Source of the DNA: CAZNPW01 sp964575185
GTDB taxonomy: Bacteria; Pseudomonadota; Alphaproteobacteria; Rhodobacterales; Rhodobacteraceae
Assembly: GCA_964575185.1 (NCBI GenBank)
Contig: CAZNPW010000011.1
Span: 1-63,769 of the forward strand
Reading direction: 5' to 3'
Length of the DNA stretch: 63,769 nucleotides
Shown here: positions 24,053-32,196 of the stretch, one piece after another
Layout: every line of letters starts with the position of its first letter
Position numbering within the stretch: the stretch's first letter is position 1
Program-made: the position numbers and the translations under genes
The notes under the pieces: model-generated
What the model was told of the DNA's origin: nothing
Database searches by the model: none
What the model saw: only the letters and a program-made list of their open reading frames with translations

Positions 24053-25231
24053 ATGGACAGCATCTTCGACGAGAGCGTAGACCGCCGCGGCACGCACTGC
24101 GTGAAGTGGGACATGATGGCCCACCAGTTCGGCGTGCCGCCCGACCGGGGCCTCGCGATGTGGGTCGCCGACATGGAGTTCCGCCCGCCGCCCTGCGTCC
24201 AGGCGGCGGTCGAGCGCATGGCCGCCCATGGTATCTACGGCTATTTCGGCGACGACAGCCGGTATCTGGAGGCGATCCGCTGGTGGATGGCCGAACGCCA
24301 CGGGTGGGAGGTCGATCCGGCCCATGTCTTCAGCACGCACGGGCTGGTCAACGGCACCGCGCTGTGTGTCGACGCCTTCACCGCGCCGGGCGACGGCGTG
24401 GTGCTGATGACGCCGGTCTACCACGCCTTCGCCCGCGTCATCCGCGCGGCGGGGCGCGCGGTCGTGGAATGCCCGCTGGCGGTGGTCGACGGGCGGCATG
24501 AGCTCGATGTCGCGGCGTGGGACGCGGCGCTGCCGGCCAACGCCCGGATGCTGATCCTGTGTTCGCCGCACAACCCCGGCGGGCGCGTCTGGTCGCGCGG
24601 CGAGCTGCGCGCGGTCGCCGATTTCTGCATCCGCCGCGACCTGATCCTGGTGTCGGACGAGATCCACCACGACCTGGTCTACCCCGGCCACCGTCACACC
24701 GCGATGCCGCGCGCCGCGCCGGACATCGCCGGCCGACTGGTGATGATGACCGCGCCGACCAAGACCTTCAACATCGCCGGGGCCCATACCGGCAACGTCA
24801 TCATCGCCGATCCCGCGCTGCGGCAGCGCTTTGCCGGGCGGGTGGTGGCGCTGGGCATCTCGCCCAACGCCTTCGGGCTGCACATGGCGACCGCGGCCTA
24901 TTCGCCGGGCGGCGCCGCCTGGGTCGACGCGCTGATGGCCTACCTCGACGGCAACCGCGCGCTGTTCGACGCGGGGCTCGCCGCGATCCCGGGGGTGCGG
25001 TCGATGCGGCTGGAGGGGACCTACCTCGCCTGGGTCGACTTCGCGGGCACCGGCATGACGCTGGACGAGGTGCTGGCGCGGGTGCAGGGCCAGGCGATGA
25101 TCGCCGCGAACCACGGGCCGAGCTTCGGCACCGGAGGCGACATGCACCTGCGCTTCAACATCGCCGCGCCCCGCGCGCAGGTCGAGGCCGCCGTGGGGCG
25201 GCTGCAGGCGGCCTTCGCCGACCTGCAGTGA
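24053..25231 (+). CDS. MalY/PatB-family PLP C-S lyase or aminotransferase
   Basis: 392-residue PLP protein. N-terminal FDESVDRRGTHCVKWD and LAMWVADMEFRPPPCVQAAV, then GIYGYFGD, are characteristic of the MalY/PatB subgroup (cystathionine beta-lyase-like). The PLP-binding aspartate is in ILVSDEIHHDLVYPG and the PLP lysine in TAPTKTFNIAG. Members split cystathionine or cysteine conjugates, and MalY also regulates maltose genes in E. coli. The start at ATG 24053 has only a weak ribosome site. It diverges from def across 45 bases and converges directly on the small gene at 25232. C-S lyase is more likely than transaminase from the family signature. Confidence 0.9.
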   Translation: MDSIFDESVDRRGTHCVKWDMMAHQFGVPPDRGLAMWVADMEFRPPPCVQAAVERMAAHGIYGYFGDDSRYLEAIRWWMAERHGWEVDPAHVFSTHGLVNGTALCVDAFTAPGDGVVLMTPVYHAFARVIRAAGRAVVECPLAVVDGRHELDVAAWDAALPANARMLILCSPHNPGGRVWSRGELRAVADFCIRRDLILVSDEIHHDLVYPGHRHTAMPRAAPDIAGRLVMMTAPTKTFNIAGAHTGNVIIADPALRQRFAGRVVALGISPNAFGLHMATAAYSPGGAAWVDALMAYLDGNRALFDAGLAAIPGVRSMRLEGTYLAWVDFAGTGMTLDEVLARVQGQAMIAANHGPSFGTGGDMHLRFNIAAPRAQVEAAVGRLQAAFADLQ

Positions 25232-25582
25232 TCAGGTCTTGGCGATCAACCCCGCCGGTGCCGCGCGGTCCAGCCCGTAGTCCAGCGGCGCGCGCCCGGT
25301 GACGGCGGTGGACCGCTTGAAATCGCAGACGAGTTCGCCGTTCTCGGCGGTGGAGGTCACGACGAGGCAGCGCAGGATGTGGCGGCCGCCGTCGTAGATG
25401 TCGACCACGCCGCGCAGCGGCGGCGACAGCGCGGCGTCGAGCGCGAAGCCTTCGTCCCAAAAGCGCAGGATCGGAAACACCGCCTCGCCCACCCGGGCGT
25501 GCAGGCGCGACCGGCGGCGCAGGTCGCGCCTGCGCGCGGCCGCGATCGCGTCGCGCACCTCTTGTGGCAGGAACTCCAGCAT
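25232..25582 (-). CDS. Conserved-looking hypothetical protein
   Basis: 116-residue soluble protein, not recognised. Start at ATG 25582 is clear: AGGAGGG lies eight bases upstream. It has a basic helix near residues 10-30 (RDAIAAARRRDLRRRSRLHA), then a mixed beta-rich part (FPILRFWDEGFALDA, GVVDIYDGGRHILRCLVV, GELVCDFKRSTAVTG). The arginine-rich stretch followed by short beta strands faintly recalls PilZ-type domains, but the defining motifs are not present, so I do not name it. It converges on the MalY/PatB gene with no gap and is divergent from cobD. Confidence 0.72.
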   Translation of the reverse strand: MLEFLPQEVRDAIAAARRRDLRRRSRLHARVGEAVFPILRFWDEGFALDAALSPPLRGVVDIYDGGRHILRCLVVTSTAENGELVCDFKRSTAVTGRAPLDYGLDRAAPAGLIAKT

Positions 25583-25729
25583 CGATGCGCCCTCCTCGCT
25601 GAAAAGTCTGTTCCACTTCCGCGCAAAATCAAGGCAACATAGGGGGGTTAAGAAAGCGTGACGCGGTGGTGGAGCGACAGTGACGGAAATGCCGCAGGCT
25701 GTTGCAACCTTGGCGTGCAGCAGGTGCGA

Positions 25730-26632
25730 ATGAGCGCCGCGTTGCTGGTCCCCGCGCTGATTCTCGACGCCGCGCTGGGCGAGCCGCGCTGGCTGTGGGA
25801 CCGCTGGCCGCACCCGGCGGTGCTGATGGGCCGCGCCGTGGACTGGGCCGACCGGCGCCTCAACGACGGCTCGCGCGCGGCGGGCGTGCTGGCGATGGCG
25901 GGCCTGGGGCTGGCCGCGCTGGCGCTCGGCTGGGCCATCGCGGCGCTGCCTGACGGGGGACTGGTGGAGGTCGTGGTGGTGGCGATCCTGCTTGCCCAGC
26001 GCAGCCTCTGCGACCATGTGCGCGCCGTGGCGGCGGGGCTGCGCCTGTCGCTCGGCGACGGGCGACGGGCGGTAGCGATGATCGTCGGCCGCGACACCGC
26101 CGCGATGACCGAGGCCGAGGTCGCCCGCGCCGCCGTCGAAAGCGCGGCCGAAAACCTGTCGGACGGGGTGGTCGCCCCGGTCCTGTGGTATCTGGTGGCG
26201 GGCCTGCCCGGGCTGATGCTCTACAAGATCACCAATACCGCCGACAGCATGATCGGCCACCGCACCCCGCGCCACGCGCGTTTCGGCTGGGCCGCGGCGC
26301 GCCTCGACGATCTTCTGAACCTGATTCCCGCGCGATTGACCGCGGCGCTGATCGCGCTGACGCACGGCGTCGCCGCCTGGCGACCGATCCTGGGCGACGC
26401 GCGGCTGCACCGCAGCCCCAACGCGGGCTGGCCCGAAGCGGCCATGGCCGTGGTGCTGGACCTGCGGCTTTCGGGCCCGCGCAGCTATCACGGACAGCGG
26501 CGCGACGAGCCCTGGGTCTGGCCCGAAGGCCGCGGTGACGCGGCAGCCGCCGACATCGACCGCGCGGTCAGCGTGCTGTGGCGGGTCTGGATCGTGATCC
26601 TGGCCGCGGCCGCGCTGCTGGCGGTCGGGTGA
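25730..26632 (+). CDS. cobD: Adenosylcobinamide-phosphate synthase (CobD/CbiB)
   Basis: 301-residue membrane protein that attaches the aminopropanol phosphate arm to adenosylcobyric acid in cobalamin synthesis. The family blocks are ALILDAALGEPRWLWDRWPH, ARAAVESAAENLSDGVVAP and LYKITNTADSMIGHRTPRH, with several hydrophobic helices. Start at ATG 25730 (MSAALLVPALILDA). No other cobalamin gene is next to it, so it is a scattered pathway member, and I see no cobalamin riboswitch in the 147 bases upstream. Confidence 0.93.
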   Translation: MSAALLVPALILDAALGEPRWLWDRWPHPAVLMGRAVDWADRRLNDGSRAAGVLAMAGLGLAALALGWAIAALPDGGLVEVVVVAILLAQRSLCDHVRAVAAGLRLSLGDGRRAVAMIVGRDTAAMTEAEVARAAVESAAENLSDGVVAPVLWYLVAGLPGLMLYKITNTADSMIGHRTPRHARFGWAAARLDDLLNLIPARLTAALIALTHGVAAWRPILGDARLHRSPNAGWPEAAMAVVLDLRLSGPRSYHGQRRDEPWVWPEGRGDAAAADIDRAVSVLWRVWIVILAAAALLAVG

Positions 26633-26795
26633 CGGCGGCCCGGCCTGCCGGATCGCGGCGGGGCCGAAGCCGCCTGGTCGGGCATCGGAAGCCGTGCGCA
26701 AGCCCGGGTGCGCCGCGCGCGAGCCGCGGAGCGTTCCGGTGCCGATACGGCGCACGCCTTCCGGGCCGGAGGAGCGTGGGCGGAGGACCGCGCCG

Positions 26796-28088
26796 TCACG
26801 CCGTCCGCGCATCCGGTCCGCTGTAGTCGCAGATCACGCCCGATACGTCGTCGGGAAAGGCGTCGGTCCCGTGATGATCGGCCAGCGCCCAGACCACGCC
26901 CTCCAGCAAAGCCGGGCTGTCCAGCGCGGCGAGGCCCGCCAGGATGCGGGACAGCCCGTCGAACCCCAGTTCGCCCCCCGCGGGGTCGGGGCATTCGGTG
27001 ATGCCGTCCGACATCAGCACCAGACGGTCGCCGGGCGAAAGATGCGCCTCGGTGCGTTCGTACACCGCCTCGTCCAGCAGGCCCACCGGCAGCCCGCCCG
27101 CCCCCAGTCGGTCCACCGCGCCGTCCGCGCGCAGGATGACAGGGTGGGGATGCCCGGCCTGCACCATGGCGATGCGGCCCGTCGTCAGGTCGACCTCGGC
27201 ATAGGCCAGCGTGATGTACTGCTCGACCTGCATGTCCGCGATCATCATGCGGTTCAGCCGCGCCGCGACCTGCTCGGGCGGGAAGGCCACGACCTGCCCT
27301 TCGCTGTCGGTCGTGAGCGCGATGTTGCCTTCGACCGAGTTGCCCGACAAGAGGCCCGACAGCCGCGCCGTCATCATCGCCGAGGCGACGCCGTGGCCCG
27401 CGACATCGACCGAGTAGACGGCGATCCGCGAGGCGTTGATGCGGAAGAATCCGGCAAGGTCGCCGCCGACGTGGCCGGAGGGGCGCATCAGGATGCTGAC
27501 GGCGGCCGCGCCGAAATCGCGGTGGCGTTCGCGGATCAGCGTTTCCTGGACCTTGCGCGCCTCGATCAGGTCGCGGTCGAGCGAATCATAGACCTTCTGC
27601 AGTTCGTTCAGCGTGTCCCCGATCACCTTGTTCTTTGCGACCAGTTCCTCCTGCATGCGCAGGATGCGCTCGCCCGCGCGCAGGCGGGCGCGGAGTTCGT
27701 CGGCGTTGACGGGCTTGGCCACGAAGTCGTCGGCCCCGCCTTCGAGACCATCGGCGACTTCGGCCTTGCCGGATTTGGAGGTGAGCAGGATGAAGTAGCT
27801 GTAGCGTTCCTGCCCGCGCGCGCGCAGGGCGCGGCAGAAATCGACGCCGGTCATGCCCGGCATCATCCAGTCGCTGAGGACGAAATCGAAGCGGCCCCGG
27901 TCATAGAGTGCCAGCGCGTCTTCGCCGCAGGCCGCCTCGGCCACGTCGAAGCCCCAGCGCCGCAGCAGGAGCGCGAGCACGGTCCGCTGCGCCCGGCTGT
28001 CGTCGACGACCAGGACGCGCGGCGCGGGTGCGCCCGTCGCGGCGGGCGGGGAGTCTCGGTCCGGGGCGGCGCGGGGTTCCTGTCTCAT
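26796..28088 (-). CDS. Response regulator with PP2C (SpoIIE/RsbU-like) phosphatase output
   Basis: 430-residue signal protein. Residues 24-140 form a receiver: acidic pair DD at 29-30, phosphoacceptor Asp73 in LSDWMMPGM, switch threonine in LLTSK and lysine in VAKPVN. A coiled-coil linker (about 135-175, MQEELVAKNKVIGDTLNELQ) leads to a PP2C-type Ser/Thr phosphatase with GGDLAGFF, VDVAGHGVASAMMTARL and LMSDGITECPD, whose aspartates bind the metals. Such proteins dephosphorylate anti-anti-sigma factors and so release a sigma factor; in Rhodobacter capsulatus RbaY has this architecture. The Hpt gene 135 bases away on the other strand is a likely phosphoryl partner. A CtrA-like site is upstream. 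Confidence 0.9.
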   Translation of the reverse strand: MRQEPRAAPDRDSPPAATGAPAPRVLVVDDSRAQRTVLALLLRRWGFDVAEAACGEDALALYDRGRFDFVLSDWMMPGMTGVDFCRALRARGQERYSYFILLTSKSGKAEVADGLEGGADDFVAKPVNADELRARLRAGERILRMQEELVAKNKVIGDTLNELQKVYDSLDRDLIEARKVQETLIRERHRDFGAAAVSILMRPSGHVGGDLAGFFRINASRIAVYSVDVAGHGVASAMMTARLSGLLSGNSVEGNIALTTDSEGQVVAFPPEQVAARLNRMMIADMQVEQYITLAYAEVDLTTGRIAMVQAGHPHPVILRADGAVDRLGAGGLPVGLLDEAVYERTEAHLSPGDRLVLMSDGITECPDPAGGELGFDGLSRILAGLAALDSPALLEGVVWALADHHGTDAFPDDVSGVICDYSGPDARTA

Positions 28089-28111
28089 GCCGCGACCCTC
28101 GCACGCGCGCC

Positions 28112-28126
28112 TTAACGGCGGGTGAA
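28112..28126. promoter_or_regulatory. Possible CtrA-like site between PP2C and Hpt genes
   Basis: TTAA-N7-TGAA, one mismatch from TTAA-N7-TTAA, 23 bases upstream of the PP2C regulator start and in the shared 135-base divergent region with the Hpt gene. A further TTAACC is at about 28176. Suggestive only. Confidence 0.28.
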
Positions 28127-28223
28127 CCCGGAAAATGCGCGACGTCCTGGCGGGGCCTCGTCAGGATGCACCTTTCCTTAACCTTTGGCTGCGACAAGCC
28201 GGGATCGAAGGAAGGGTCGGGCG

Positions 28224-28553
28224 ATGATCAACTGGGACCGCGTGGACGAACTGCAGGACGAGATCGGGGCCGACGGCTTTGCCGAAGTCATCGCCCTGTT
28301 CCTGGACGAGGCCGACGAGGTCGTGGCGCGGCTGTCGCCGGTCGGCGACCCCGGGCTGGAGGCCGACCTGCATTTCCTGAAGGGGTCCGCGCTGAACCTC
28401 GGGCTCGCGACGCTCGCCGACCTGTGCCACGCGGGCGAACGCGCGGCGGCGCGGGGACAGTCGGCAGAGGTCGATCTGGCGGAGGTGCGCGCGGTCTATG
28501 CGCAATCCCGCGAGCGATTGCTGTCCGGCCTCGAGGCGCGCTCGGCGGCCTGA
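28224..28553 (+). CDS. Histidine phosphotransfer (Hpt) protein
   Basis: 109-residue single-domain Hpt protein. Its four-helix pattern centres on His50 in ADLHFLKGSALNLGLATLAD, the phosphorylated histidine of phosphorelay intermediates. GAAGG lies before ATG 28224, which I choose over an upstream in-frame ATG because the extra residues are basic and off-pattern. It is divergent from the receiver-PP2C gene and probably exchanges phosphoryl groups with that receiver; the sensor kinase is not in the window. The pairing is inferred from adjacency. Confidence 0.88.
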   Translation: MINWDRVDELQDEIGADGFAEVIALFLDEADEVVARLSPVGDPGLEADLHFLKGSALNLGLATLADLCHAGERAAARGQSAEVDLAEVRAVYAQSRERLLSGLEARSAA

Positions 28554-28710
28554 CGGGCAGAGCATCGCAGCGGACGGCGTGGCCGGCCGGTCCCGGTCGC
28601 GGTCCAAAGTTCCTTCTCTCCCGCCGCGCGGTCCTGCATGGCGTCGGCCACCCGCGCCGTGATAAGCGGCGACGACGCGAGCGCGCTGGCCCGCGCGAAG
28701 GGAGGCGGGG

Positions 28711-29712
28711 ATGACGATCGGATTCGGGCTGCTCGGGGCGGGACGTATCGGCAAGGTCCACGCCCGCGCGGTATCGGGCAACCCCGCTGCGCGACTGGTC
28801 GCGGTCGCCGACGCACTGCCCGGCGCGGCGCAGGCGCTGGCCGCGCGGCACGGGGCCGAGGTGCGCGGCATCGACGCGATCCTGACGGCGCCCGATGTTG
28901 CCGCGGTTGTCATCTGCACCCCGACCGACACCCACGCCGACCTGATCGAACGCGCGGTGCGCGCGGGCAAGGCGGTGTTCTGCGAAAAGCCCATCGACCT
29001 GAACCTTCATCGCGTGAAGGCCTGCCTCCGGGTCGTCCGGGCGGAAGCGGGCGTGCTGATGGTCGGCTTCAACCGCCGCTTCGATCCGCATTTCCGCGCC
29101 CTGCGCGACCGGATCGACGCGGGCGACATCGGCGCGGTCGAGATGGCGGTCATCACCAGCCGCGACCCGGCACCCCCGCCCGTCGACTACATCGCGCGGT
29201 CGGGCGGCATCTTCCGCGACATGACGATCCACGACTTCGACATGGCGCGCTTCCTGCTGGGCGAGGAGATCGCCGACGTGGCCGCGACCGCCGCCGTGCT
29301 CGTGGACCCCGCGATCGGCCGGGCGGGCGACCATGACAGCGTGCAGGTGCTGCTGCGCACCGCGTCGGGGCGGCAGGCGGTGATCTCGAACAGCCGCAGG
29401 GCGACCTACGGCTACGACCAGCGGATCGAGGTGCACGGGTCGCTGGGCATGATCTCGGCCGAGAACCAGCGCCCCGTCGGCATCGAGCTCGCGACCGCCG
29501 CGGGCTATACCCGTCCGCCGCTGCACGACTTCTTCATGACGCGCTACCTCGACGCCTACGCCGCCGAGATCGCGGCCTTCGTCGCGGCAATGGAGGGCAA
29601 GGCAGCGGCCGACCCTTCCGGCGAGGATGGCCTGCGGGCGCTCGCGCTCGCCGAAGCCGCGGTCAGGTCGGTCGAGGAACGGCGGATCGTCGCGGTGGCC
29701 GAGGTGCTGTAG
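28711..29712 (+). CDS. iolG: Inositol 2-dehydrogenase-like oxidoreductase (Gfo/Idh/MocA family)
   Basis: 333-residue NAD-dependent sugar or polyol dehydrogenase. The N-terminal nucleotide motif is GFGLLGAGRIGKVHARAV; the catalytic lysine is in FCEKPIDLN and the further catalytic Asp/His pair in GGIFRDMTIHDFDMARFL. This latter block is close to myo-inositol 2-dehydrogenase, the basis for the symbol, but scyllo-inositol or other cyclitol substrates fit as well. No other inositol genes are adjacent; the sugar context is the xylose operon 1.2 kb on. It ends close to one copy of the short interspersed element at 29751. Confidence 0.8.
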   Translation: MTIGFGLLGAGRIGKVHARAVSGNPAARLVAVADALPGAAQALAARHGAEVRGIDAILTAPDVAAVVICTPTDTHADLIERAVRAGKAVFCEKPIDLNLHRVKACLRVVRAEAGVLMVGFNRRFDPHFRALRDRIDAGDIGAVEMAVITSRDPAPPPVDYIARSGGIFRDMTIHDFDMARFLLGEEIADVAATAAVLVDPAIGRAGDHDSVQVLLRTASGRQAVISNSRRATYGYDQRIEVHGSLGMISAENQRPVGIELATAAGYTRPPLHDFFMTRYLDAYAAEIAAFVAAMEGKAAADPSGEDGLRALALAEAAVRSVEERRIVAVAEVL

Positions 29713-29750
29713 CGCAGTCCCGCCGTTCACGACAGGCGGCACCGCCCGCG

Positions 29751-29790
29751 TCTTCATCTTCCCTCAACTATCCCCGCCGGAGGCTCCGGC
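29751..29790 (-). repeat. Interspersed element, copy A
   Basis: About 40 bases reading TCTTCATCTTCCCTC, then AACTATCCCCGCCGGAGG and CTCCGGC. The reverse complement nearly matches copy B at 30860-30896 (about 35 shared positions). The two copies stand in opposite orientation on either side of the aldo/keto reductase gene. The inner CCGGAGGCTCCGG is itself palindromic. Confidence 0.8.
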
Positions 29791-29814
29791 ATCGCCGCAG
29801 GCGAGACGCCGATC

Positions 29815-30825
29815 TCAGCCGCGCTCCGACGACTGCGCCCAGAGATTCACCGCGGCCTCGGGTGCGATGGCGTCGATGGCGGCGAGTTCCCGGTCGGTGA
29901 AGTCCGGCGTCGACAGCGCCCCGAGGCAGTCGGTGATCTGGGCGGGCCTGCTCGCGCCGATCAGCGCGCTGGTGATGCCGCCGCCGCGCAGGACCCAGGC
30001 CAGCGCCATCTGCGCCAGGCTCTGCCCGCGCGCGGCCGCGATGTCGTTCAGGGCGCGCACCTTCTGCACCGTCCGCTCCACCAGCGCGGGCGCGAGCGAC
30101 TTGTCCTGCGCCGCGCGGCTGCCGTCGGGGATCCCGTTCAGATACTTGCCGGTCAGCAGCCCCTGCGCCAGCGGCACGTAGGCGATGGACCCGATCCCGA
30201 GGTCGGCGAGCGTGTCCTTCAGCCCGTCGGCCTCCACCCAGCGGTCGAGGATCGAATAGCTCGGCTGGTGGATCAGCACCGGCGTGCCGAGGTCCTTCAG
30301 GATCGCCGCCGCCGCGCGCGTGCGCTGGCTGTTGTAGGACGACAGCCCGACATAGAGCGCGCGCCCCGACCGCACGATGTGGTCGAGCGCGCCCATCGTC
30401 TCTTCCAGCGGCGTGTCGGGGTCGAAGCGGTGGGAATAGAAGATGTCGACGTAGTCGAGCCCCATCCGCCGCAGCGACTGGTCGCAGGAGGCGATGAGGT
30501 ACTTCCGGCTGCCCCATTCGCCGTAGGGCCCGTCCCACATCCGGTAGCCGGCCTTGGAGGAGATGATGAGTTCGTCGCGGTGCCCGCGCAGGTCGGTCCG
30601 CAGGATCTCGCCGAAGGCTTCCTCGGCGCTCCCGGGGGGCGGGCCGTAGTTGTTCGCAAGGTCGAAATGCGTGATCCCGGCGTCCCAGGCGGTGCGGATC
30701 AGCGCGCGCTTCGTGTCATGGGCCGTGTCATGGCCGAAGTTGTGCCAGAGGCCCAGGCTGATCGCCGGCAGCATCAGGCCGGACCTTCCGCACCGGTTGT
30801 AGGTCATGGCGTCGTAGCGGGACAT
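29815..30825 (-). CDS. Aldo/keto reductase (YghZ/GprA-like)
   Basis: 336-residue NADPH-dependent reductase of the subgroup of E. coli YghZ, which reduces L-glyceraldehyde 3-phosphate and other aldehydes. The N-terminus RCGRSGLMLPAISLGLWHNF, the catalytic Asp/Tyr region FDLANNYGPPPGSAEEAFG, the lysine in ELIISSKAGYRMW and the histidine in DIFYSHRFDPDTPLEE are all present. Start at ATG 30825 has GAGGTG upstream. It lies between iolG and xylA in the xylA direction but is flanked on both sides by inverted copies of an interspersed element, so it may have been inserted and may not be part of the xylose transcript. Confidence 0.9.
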   Translation of the reverse strand: MSRYDAMTYNRCGRSGLMLPAISLGLWHNFGHDTAHDTKRALIRTAWDAGITHFDLANNYGPPPGSAEEAFGEILRTDLRGHRDELIISSKAGYRMWDGPYGEWGSRKYLIASCDQSLRRMGLDYVDIFYSHRFDPDTPLEETMGALDHIVRSGRALYVGLSSYNSQRTRAAAAILKDLGTPVLIHQPSYSILDRWVEADGLKDTLADLGIGSIAYVPLAQGLLTGKYLNGIPDGSRAAQDKSLAPALVERTVQKVRALNDIAAARGQSLAQMALAWVLRGGGITSALIGASRPAQITDCLGALSTPDFTDRELAAIDAIAPEAAVNLWAQSSERG

Positions 30826-30859
30826 CGCGCACCTCATGCGGTCCGCAGGCGGCAAGGCG

Positions 30860-30896
30860 GGAGCCTCCGGCGGGGATATTTGAAGGGAAGATGAAG
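30860..30896 (+). repeat. Interspersed element, copy B
   Basis: GGAGCCTCCGGCGGGGATAT followed by TTGAAGGGAAGATGAAGG, ending one base before the xylA stop codon. Inverted with respect to copy A at 29751-29790. It can fold at GGAGCCTCCGG only weakly; a role in transcript ends is possible. Confidence 0.8.
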
Positions 30897-30897
30897 G

Positions 30898-32196
30898 TCA
30901 GACGAAGCGGTTGACCAGGTTCTCCAGCCGCTCCTGCCGACCCGACCGGGGCTGCGGCTCCAGCCCCTCGTCACCCACCCGCGCGGCGGCCTGTTCCAGG
31001 CTGCCCGCGAGCATTGCCTGCGCGGCGGGCGTGTCCCAGCCCCGGTAGCGGTCGCGCCGCGCCGCTTCCAGCTCGCCGTCCTCGAGCATGGCCGCGGCCG
31101 CCTTCAAGCCGCGGGCGCAGGTATCCATCGCGCCCACATGCGCAAGGATCAGGTCGGCGGGGTCGAGCGACTGGCGGCGCACCTTGGCGTCGAAGTTGGT
31201 GCCGCCGGTGGTGAAGCCGCCCGCGCGCAGGACCTCGTAGTAGGCCAGCGCGGTTTCGGGGACGTTGTTCGGGAACTGGTCGGTATCCCAGCCGGACTGG
31301 TAGTCGTTGCGGTTCATGTCGATCGACCCGAAGATCCCCAGCGCCGCCGCCAGGGCCAGCTCGTGCTCGAAGGAATGGCCCGCGAGGATCGCGTGGCCCT
31401 GCTCGATGTTGACCTGGACCTCGCCTTCCAGCCCGAACGCCTTGAGGAAGCCGTAGACGGTGGCGACGTCGTAGTCGTACTGGTGCTTCGACGGCTCCTG
31501 CGGCTTCGGCTCGATCAGGATTGCGCCCTTGAACCCGATGCGATGCTTGTAGTCCACGACCTGCTGCAGGAAGCGGCCCGCATGGGCGCGTTCGGCCTTG
31601 AGGTCGGTGTTCAGCAGCGTCTCGTAGCCCTCGCGCCCGCCCCACAGGACGTAGTTCTGCCCCTTAAGGCGGTGCGTCGCGTCCATGCAGGCCTTCACGG
31701 TCGCCGCGGCATAGGCGTAGACGTCGGGGTCGGGGTTCGTCGCCGCGCCCGCCATCCAGCGGCGGTGGCTGAACATGTTGGCCGTGCCCCAGAGGAGCTG
31801 GGCCTTGTGGGTCGCCTGCTTCTCCGCGAGCAGGTCGATGATGGTGTCGAAGTTCCGCTTGCTCTCGGCGAAGGTCGCGCCCTCTGGGCGGATGTCGGCG
31901 TCGTGCCAGCAGTAGAAGGGCACGCCGAGGATGTCGAACATCTCGAAGGCCACCTCCGCCTTCAGCCGGGCGAGCTCCAGCGTGTCGCCGAACCAGGGGC
32001 GGTCGAAGGTCTGCCCGCCGAAGGGGTCGCCGCCGGGCCAGGCAAACGAATGCCAGTAGGCCGCGGCGAAGCGCAGGTGATCCTCCATCCGCTTGCCCAT
32101 GACGACCTCGTCGGGGTCGTAGGCGCGGAAGGCGAAGTCGTGGTCGGCCTGCGGGTCGAAGGTGACGCGCGGGATGCCGTGGAAGAAGTCGGTCAT
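30898..32196 (-). CDS. xylA: Xylose isomerase
   Basis: 432-residue metal-dependent isomerase that converts D-xylose to D-xylulose. It is of the long, group II type. Key blocks are FYCWHDADIRPEG with the catalytic histidine, ILIEPKPQEPSKHQYDYD with the metal-binding glutamate and lysine, NIEQGHAILAGHSFEHELA and GSIDMNRNDYQSGWDTDQFP. The start overlaps the xylB stop by four bases (ATGA), so it is the last gene of the xylFHGBA unit. The stop directly borders an interspersed element. Confidence 0.97.
   Translation of the reverse strand: MTDFFHGIPRVTFDPQADHDFAFRAYDPDEVVMGKRMEDHLRFAAAYWHSFAWPGGDPFGGQTFDRPWFGDTLELARLKAEVAFEMFDILGVPFYCWHDADIRPEGATFAESKRNFDTIIDLLAEKQATHKAQLLWGTANMFSHRRWMAGAATNPDPDVYAYAAATVKACMDATHRLKGQNYVLWGGREGYETLLNTDLKAERAHAGRFLQQVVDYKHRIGFKGAILIEPKPQEPSKHQYDYDVATVYGFLKAFGLEGEVQVNIEQGHAILAGHSFEHELALAAALGIFGSIDMNRNDYQSGWDTDQFPNNVPETALAYYEVLRAGGFTTGGTNFDAKVRRQSLDPADLILAHVGAMDTCARGLKAAAAMLEDGELEAARRDRYRGWDTPAAQAMLAGSLEQAAARVGDEGLEPQPRSGRQERLENLVNRFV

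Noticed and set aside
25583..25729. Possible cobalamin riboswitch before cobD
   Set aside because: The conserved B12-box and the GGGAA/GCCACTG elements are not present in the 147-base region.
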